From NCBI GenBank assembly GCA_029721435.1, contig CM056574.1, forward strand, positions 75,683,501 to 75,747,500: a stretch of DNA of 64,000 nt, in the 5' to 3' direction. The notes below the pieces were generated by a model. It ran no database searches. It had not been told where the DNA came from and saw only the letters and a program-made list of their open reading frames with translations. A program made the position numbers and the translations under genes. Source of the stretch: Gymnothorax reevesii. Its lineage: Eukaryota > Chordata > Actinopteri > Anguilliformes > Muraenidae. Below are positions 57,773 to 64,000 of the stretch, in pieces. Each line of letters starts with the position of its first letter. The stretch's first letter is position 1.

Positions 57773-59796
57773 AGTACACATGAATTTTGCCAAGACACAC
57801 AAAAAAGTCACAAGCACCTGTGGTCTACTCCAAACAGGAAGTCAACCATTTTGATTTTAATTTGTCATTTTAGCCTGATTTCCACACATTGTATTTTAAC
57901 GACCTGCTCCTCGAGATTTCACCCAATCAACACCAGATTTACAAAACATCGAGACACCATGCTGATCAAAAGTTGTGCTCTGCAGGTCTGTAGGTCAGTG
58001 AGCGGGGCCACTAACAGGAAGTGACCGGTTTTTACTTTCACTTGGACTGATGACACATAGTTGAACCCATCAACTTCATTTCATGTCGACAACATGGACA
58101 ATAAGCTGTTGAAGCTACCTTAAGATTGCTGTGAAGCTACAAGTAATGTTGTGTGTGGCAACGCGGTGACTAAGGATCCCTCACCATGAAAATACGTTTA
58201 GGATTTTATGTCTTTAATGAACTCGTATCATCATGGAAATGGATTTGCTGGTCAAGGGTGGCGAGCTCTCACATCTGATAGGGGCGTTGCCCATGAGGGC
58301 AGAAAAATGTTTCAACAGTGCCCCCTTGAAATTTTTGAAAACCCCTACCCATAGGGGGTTTTTTGGAGTAGGAAGATGAAAATTGGCACACGTGTATTTT
58401 GCCAAGATGCACAAAAAAGTCACAAGCACCTATAGTCTACTTAAAACAGGAAGTCAGCCATTTTGATTTTAATGTGTCATTTTAGCCTGATTTCTACACA
58501 TTGTATTTTAACAAATTCCTCCTAAAGATTGCATCCAATCAACACCAGATTTATAAGGAAACATCGAGGGACCATGCTGATCAAAAGTTGTGCTCTGTAG
58601 ATCAGTGGGTGTGGCCGCGAACAGGAAGTGAGCAGTGTTTTTTACCCCTCAGCCCTAAAGGCTATCCTTCGTGCGGTTGGGCGGGCGGCGGGCAACGGGC
58701 GTCTCCAAAAACTTCAACATCGTGCTGAGGGGTATTCCGTGCATTGCACGCCTATTTTGCTTTCACTTGTTCTGATGACACATAGTTGTACCCATCAACT
58801 TCATTCCCCTTGTACAACATGTACAACAAGTTGTTGAAGCTACCTTATGAATGCTGTGAAGCTACAAGTAATGCGGTGTGTGTGGCGATGCGATGACAAT
58901 GGATCCCTCGCCATGAAAATACGTTTGGGTTTTTGATGTTCTTAATGAATTCGTATCATCATGGAAATTGATATGCCGGTCAAGGGTGGTGAGCTCTAAC
59001 ATCTGACTGGGGCGGTGCCTATGAAATTTTGAAAAACCCCTCCCCATAGGGTTTTTTTTGGAATAGAAAAACGAAATTTGGCACACGTGTATGTTGCCAA
59101 TTCGAACAAAAAAGTCTCTTGCACCATCAGTCAATCGAAGCAGGAAGTCAGCCATTTTGATTTTAATGTGTCGTTTTAGCCCGATTTCCACATATTGCAT
59201 TTTAACGAACTCCTCCTAGCAATTCCGTCCAATCAACTTAATATTTATTTCAGATAATCAAGAGACTATGCTGATCAAAAGTAGTGCTCTGCATTTCTGT
59301 CGCTAAATGAGCCTGGCCGCCATGGTGTCCCCATTTTAGATGCCTCGGCAAACACATTCGAGCTCCTCCCTCTCCCTCATACTTCATCCAAATGGATTCA
59401 AAATTCCTGTACATGGTAAAAGCTTCACCCTGAACGCCTTGATGTGCTGCAAAACAATCTAGTTCATTGCGCCCCCTCATGGAAACAGAAAATGCCTCAC
59501 TTTACGTTGAAATTGGCAGATTTGCTCAAAACTTCACATTTGTGCTTAGGGTCTGCCCCTGAATGCACCTGCCCAAATTTGGTTACACTCTGAGCACCTT
59601 CTGGTGGATGAAGTATCGACTTATCATAACTCCTTCAGCTTTGTCCGATTCACTCGAGACTTCCTCTCAGGTTGGGGCAGGCACTTGACCTGTCCAATGA
59701 TCGTGAGTGCACAGCTGCACCCGTCAGGATCTCACCACAACCCCAACTTGTGCAAGGGGGCGAGGGCACGTTCAACGCTGCTTGCAGCTTTAATTA
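57773..59796 (+). repeat. Family B block (right array), entered mid-unit
   Basis: It enters at GTACACATG, the same unit position at which family B resumes after the Gmr1 LTR (28393). Units, a C4/G4 hairpin near 58338, the pre-tail stretch (59230-59690) and a tail with hairpin 59777-59788 follow in the standard order. One unit is interrupted by a foldback insertion (58643-58734). No gene seen. Confidence 0.85.
58643..58734. mobile_element. 92-bp foldback insertion
   Basis: The ends TACCCCTCAGC and GCTGAGGGGTA are perfect inverses around a GC-rich centre (GGGCGGGCGGCGGGC). The surrounding unit reads AGTGACC-GTTTTTACTTTC in other copies, so this is an insertion plus some flanking change. Flanking TT on both sides is the only possible target duplication. 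Confidence 0.55.
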
Positions 59797-60165
59797 GGGC
59801 CCGAGCCGACTGAAAGTCGTCCGAGGACCCTATTGAAATCGTGCTGTTTATTTTTATTATAATTATTATTATTAGGGCCCGAGCACGACTGCAAGTCGTC
59901 CGCGGAGGACCCTATTGAAATCATGCTGTTTATTATTATTATTATTATTATAAGGGCCCGAGCACGACTGCAAGTCGTCCGCGGAGGACCCTATTGAAAT
60001 CATGCTGTTTATTATTATTATTATTATTATTAGGGCCCGAGCACGACTGCAAGTCGTCCGCGGAGGACCCTATTGAAATCATGCTGTTTATTATTTGGGG
60101 CCCTAGCCGACAGAAAGTCATCCGAGGACCCTATTGAAATCGTACTGTTTATTATTATTATTATT
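59797..60165 (+). repeat. Tandem array of five header modules without bodies
   Basis: Headers start at 59797, 59875, 59954, 60033 and about 60097 (steps 78, 79, 79, 64). Each consists of GGGCCCGAGC, or the variant GGGGCCCTAGCC in the fifth, a stem (CGACT-GCA-AGTCG in three copies, CGACT-GAA-AGTCG in the first, weakened in the last), GAGGACCCTATTGAAATC and a (TTA)n tract. The last header opens a family B block. Confidence 0.88.
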
Positions 60166-61855
60166 ATTATTCTTACGACTTTTCAAAGGGCAATTTCACC
60201 CCTTTCCCAATGATGAAAATGCGTCTACCATTCCACATACGTTCGGCCTCATCCGAAATTTGATATTTTTGTGCGGTCGCACAGGTTTGACCCTAAATGC
60301 CGAAATAGCGCCCCCAAAACACGTTTCAAAATTCCCATAGGGAAATTCGGTGACTTTATCGTAGGCAGACGAAATTCGGTATTTATATGCTTTGTAACAA
60401 GGCATACAAAAAACTTCATTGGAGCCATGCCCTAAACCCAACAGGAAGTCGGCCATTTTGATTTGAATTTTTGAATTTTAAAACAAATTCCTCCTAGGGA
60501 TTTCGCCGGATTGACTTCAAATTTGGTAAATATCATTGACAGACCAAGCTGATCAAAAGTTGTGCTCTGCAGATCTGTAAGTCAAAGGGCATGGCTGCTA
60601 GGGCGTGACAAATTTTAATAACTTGAGGAAAAAATTTCACAATGATCTCACACCCAAATTCTTGATTGGAGTAGCTTCAACCTTGCTGAACATGATGAGG
60701 GCGCCGCCCTGAACGGCCTGATATACTAAGTTCCCACTTTGCTAATAGCGCCCCCCTGTGGTAACAGGAAGTGACCACTCGTTACTTCCACTGGTACTGA
60801 TGACACAATGTTGAACCAATCAACTTCTTTCTTCTTGTAAAACATTCAGAACAAGTTGCTGAAGCTACATTATGAACGTTGTGTAGCTACGAGTAATGGC
60901 GTCCGTTTGGCGAAGCGGCGACTTTTGATCCCTCGCCATGAAAATACGTTTGGGATTCCCAATGCTCTCACACCCACATACTTGACTGTAGTAGCTTCAA
61001 ACTTGCTGGACATGATCATTGCTCCGCCCTGAACATCCAAATACATTATATTCCCACTTTACTGCTAGCGCCCCCCTGTGGTAACAGGAAGTGACCAGTT
61101 ATTGCTTTCACTTGTACTGATGACACATAGTTGAACACACCAACCTCATTCCACTTCTATTACATGCAGAACAAATAGATGAAGCTACCCTATGAATACT
61201 GTGAAGCTATGCATAATGGCGTCCGTGTAGTGACGCAGTGACTTTCCATCCCTCGCCATGAAAATACGTTTGGGTTTTTGATGTCTGTGAAAAACTTGTA
61301 TCATCATAAAAATTGATTGACAGGTCAAGGTTGTCAAGCTCTCACATCTGATTAGGGCTTTGCCCATAAGAGCAGTAAAATGCCTCGATAGCGCCCCCTT
61401 GAAATTTTCAAAAACCCCTCCCCATAGGGGTTTTTTTAGGTTAGGAAGATGAAAATTGGTAGACATGTGTATTTGGCCAAGACGGACAAAAAAGTCTCTG
61501 GCATCATTTGTCTACTCCAAACAGGAAGTTGGCCATTTTGATTTTAACGTGTCATTTTTTCCTGATTTCCACATATTGTATTTTAACGCACTCCTCCTAG
61601 AGATTTCATCCACTCATAACGAGATTTATTAATGATCATTGAAAGACCATCCTGATCAAAAGTTGTGCTCTGCAGGTCTGTAGGTCGGTGGGCGTGGCTA
61701 CTAACAGGAAGTGACCAGTTTTAACTTTCACTTGTACTGATGACATATAGTTGAACCCATGAACTTTATTTCCCCTGTACAATATGTAGAAGAAGTTGCT
61801 AAAACTACCTTATGAATGCTGTTATGCTTCGAGTAATGGCGTCCGTGTGGCGATA
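60166..61855 (+). repeat. Family B block, cut off inside a unit
   Basis: Leader, then units with the CCCTCGCCAT anchor (60920, 61251) and a C4/G4 hairpin near 61410. It ends without a tail: at about 61855 (GTGTGGCGAT) the text changes to family A (AACTTTGCAACGATATTAAG). No gene seen. Confidence 0.8.
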
Positions 61856-63940
61856 CGTAACTTTGCAACGATATTAAGCCGATCATACCTTTCACTAGGC
61901 TATGAGGTTTACAGATGGATGTGGCAAGATTGCATTACAGCGCCACCTAGAATATTTCAATTAAGCAGCCCTCGCAGGGTGTTTAACATGCATGTACAAA
62001 ATTCGGTGGACATGTGTACTATGCCAAGACCTAAAAAAAAGTCTCTTGGTGCCATGAACTAGACTCAACAGTAAGTCCGCCATTTTTAATTGAATTTGCA
62101 ACTTTTTTTTATTTTTTGTCATTCACAGGCGTCGTACTTTAATGAACTCCTCCTAGAGATTTTATCCGATCAACTAAAAATTTGGCACAGGCCATCTAAA
62201 GACATTCTCCATGTTAAATTGCGAAGCTTTTTTGGTTTCATCGAAAATTGTGTCCGTGGCGTTGCGGCGAATTTCGATGTTCCGCCATGAAAATGGAAGT
62301 TGCTTTTATGAGCACATGCATTGTGAGATTTGCGTGAAACTTTACAGGCTTAATAGCAGTCTACTTCCAAATATAACTATATGTTGATATTGGATTGGGT
62401 GTGGTCAGGTGGCTCCACAGCGCCCTCTTCACACGACCATGTTGATATAAAAGTGCTTGAATGTTCATGAAATTTGGTCTGATCATTGCATTGGTTTTTT
62501 TGGGCTATAATTATTTTTTTGAAATTTTTCGGCCCAAGAGGAAGTGCGCTATGAGCCATTTCCTGCGTTATTCCAGATTTTACGAACACACATTTGAAGG
62601 CTTTAGCATACGTGAAAACTTGTAAAACTTTGCAAAAATTATATTTGTCCAATTGTCTTCAATTTGAGACAATATTTGGCAGTAAATGAGGCATTATGGC
62701 TCTATAGCGCCCCCAATCAGATTTTTCAAATAATTGCCTTTTTGAGGGTTTCAGCATGCTCAAAAACTCACAAAATTTTGTACAATTCTAAAGACCATCA
62801 TTCCTATTACACTGATAAAAATTTACATATTGGCGTGGCAAAAATGGCATTATAGCGCCCCCTGGAAAATTTCAAAAAAGTAGCCCTCGCACTGTGGTAG
62901 ACCTGCATGTATGAACTTCGGTGGACATGTGGAATATCCTGAGACCTAAAACAAAGTCTCTTGGTGCCATGACCTAGACCCAACAAGAAGTCTGCCATTT
63001 TTAATTGAAATTGCAACTTTTTTTGATTTTTTGCCATTCACAGGCGTCGTACTTTAACGAACTCCTCCTAGAGATTTTATCCGATCAACTTAATATTTGG
63101 CAAGTAATATCCAAAGACGTTGCTGATGTTAAATTGCGAAGCTTTTTTGGATTGATGCAACGGTGTATCCGTGGCGTCGCGGCGAATTTTGATGTCCCGC
63201 CATGAAACAGGAAATTGCTTTTACTCCCACATACTTCGTTCGATTTGCCTGAAAGTTTCCAAGCTTGATAATATTTTCCTCCAAAGTATAACTATATGCT
63301 AATATTAGATAGGGAGTGGCCAGGTGGCTCCACGACGCCCTCTAGATACGGCCATGTTAAGTTAAAAGTGCTTGAATGTTCATGAAATTTGGGGTGATCA
63401 TTGCATTAGTCATTCTGGGCGATGGTTAATTTTTTGAAAATTATTGCATAAACAGGAAGTGAGCTATAAGCTATTTCCTGCGTTTTTCCAAATTTTACGA
63501 ACTCATGTTTTCAGGCCTTAGAATGCTCCAAACCTTAAAAAACCTAGCAAACATTATAAGTGTCTTATTCTCTTCAATGTCATCCATCAATTGGCATTAA
63601 ATATGGCATAATGGCTCAATAGCGCCCCCAGTCAGATATTAAAAAGTATTGCCTCTTTGATCGTCTAAACATATTGGAAAATTTACAAAAATCAACACAC
63701 TCATGGAGCCCCGTATTACGATAACTGTGTTGTAGATTTTGCGCGCAGGCAAGTCAAAATGGTATCAAAGCGCCCTCCAGAAAATTTTTGCACTCCCATC
63801 AGGAAACCACATTGTACGCGGTCCAGCTGTGTCCAATGGCTCTTAATGGACACCTGCACCCATCAAGATCTTTCTGCCACCCCAACGTGCACAAGGGGGG
63901 CGAGGGCCCTTTCAACGCTGCTTGCAGCTTTAATTATTAT
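61856..63940 (+). repeat. Family A block (right array)
   Basis: It starts mid-unit without a header. Anchors of the AGGAAGTG-GCTAT type lie near 62531 (degenerate) and at 63451, 920 bp apart. Core boxes are near 62069, 62989 and 63207. The tail hairpin is 63917-63928. No gene seen. Confidence 0.85.
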
Positions 63941-64000
63941 TATTTTTAACCCGAAATGAATTACATTTTTGAGGGCCTGAACAAGCTCAAAAACTCATGA
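63941..64000 (+). repeat. (ATT)n and start of a further family A block
   Basis: ATTATTATT is followed by GAATTACATTTTTGAGGGCC and CTCAAAAACTCA, the family A leader text. It continues beyond the window. Confidence 0.6.

Noticed and set aside
7339..63037. Recurrent minus-strand frames of 60-80 codons in family A with similar peptides (for example starting MAKN)
   Set aside because: They follow the repeat period, start and stop at different places in each copy, and encode no recognisable domain; they are shadows of the repeats.
1..64000. CRISPR array, because of regular repeats with spacers
   Set aside because: Units are 600-900 bp or are microsatellite-linked hairpins, there are no cas genes, and the DNA is clearly from an animal genome.

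Overview
The window looks like nuclear DNA of a ray-finned (teleost) fish. It carries several vertebrate-type mobile elements: a Gmr1-like Ty3/Gypsy retrotransposon, a Tc1/mariner element, a Harbinger transposon with its Myb-like partner gene, a Penelope-like fragment, a non-LTR retrotransposon, a solo LTR and a tRNA-derived SINE. It also has long microsatellites and no prokaryotic signals. I see no intact host protein-coding gene. Most long open frames in the first 24 kb and last 6 kb are by-products of tandem repeats.

Layout: 1-24666, 28393-29924 and 57773-64000 are arrays of two repeat families, all in one orientation. Family A has a period of about 910 bp and family B of about 620 bp. Blocks are punctuated by (TTA)n or (TTC)n. 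Most blocks end in a conserved 'tail' (TTCAACGCTGCTTGCAGC then TTTAATTA), and several begin with a conserved 'header' (GGGCCCGAGC, a short hairpin, then CCTATTG). 12665-19126 is a higher-order repeat of three block copies about 2.19 kb apart. 24667-28392 is the Gmr1-like element, with integrase before reverse transcriptase. 29925-57772 is a mosaic of apparently single-copy DNA and other elements: a solo LTR with perfect 5-bp target duplication (30395-31511), a non-LTR element (32365-39942) split by a Harbinger transposon (32638-36825), a hairpin minisatellite (41101-41543), a Tc1 relic split by another inverted-repeat element (43566-46455), a SINE (51641-51925), a third repeat family C in the opposite orientation (52070-54690), and CT/CA-rich minisatellites (54690-56780).

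How parts fit together: the Harbinger element keeps both classic genes, a DDE transposase on + and a spliced Myb/SANT-like DNA-binding protein on -, convergently arranged. The Gmr1 element keeps integrase and RT-RNase H domains in one frame interrupted by one stop codon. The other coding relics are frameshifted.

The most unusual structure is the modular repeat system. Families A, B and C are otherwise dissimilar but share the (ATT)n punctuation, a short core (AACAGGAAGTNNGCCAT) and a terminal hairpin whose stem changes but stays paired. A and B also share CTCF-like boxes (TAGCGCCCCCT) and a header hairpin whose stem sequence differs between them while its flanks stay constant. I do not recognise a named family for A, B or C. 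No database search was possible.
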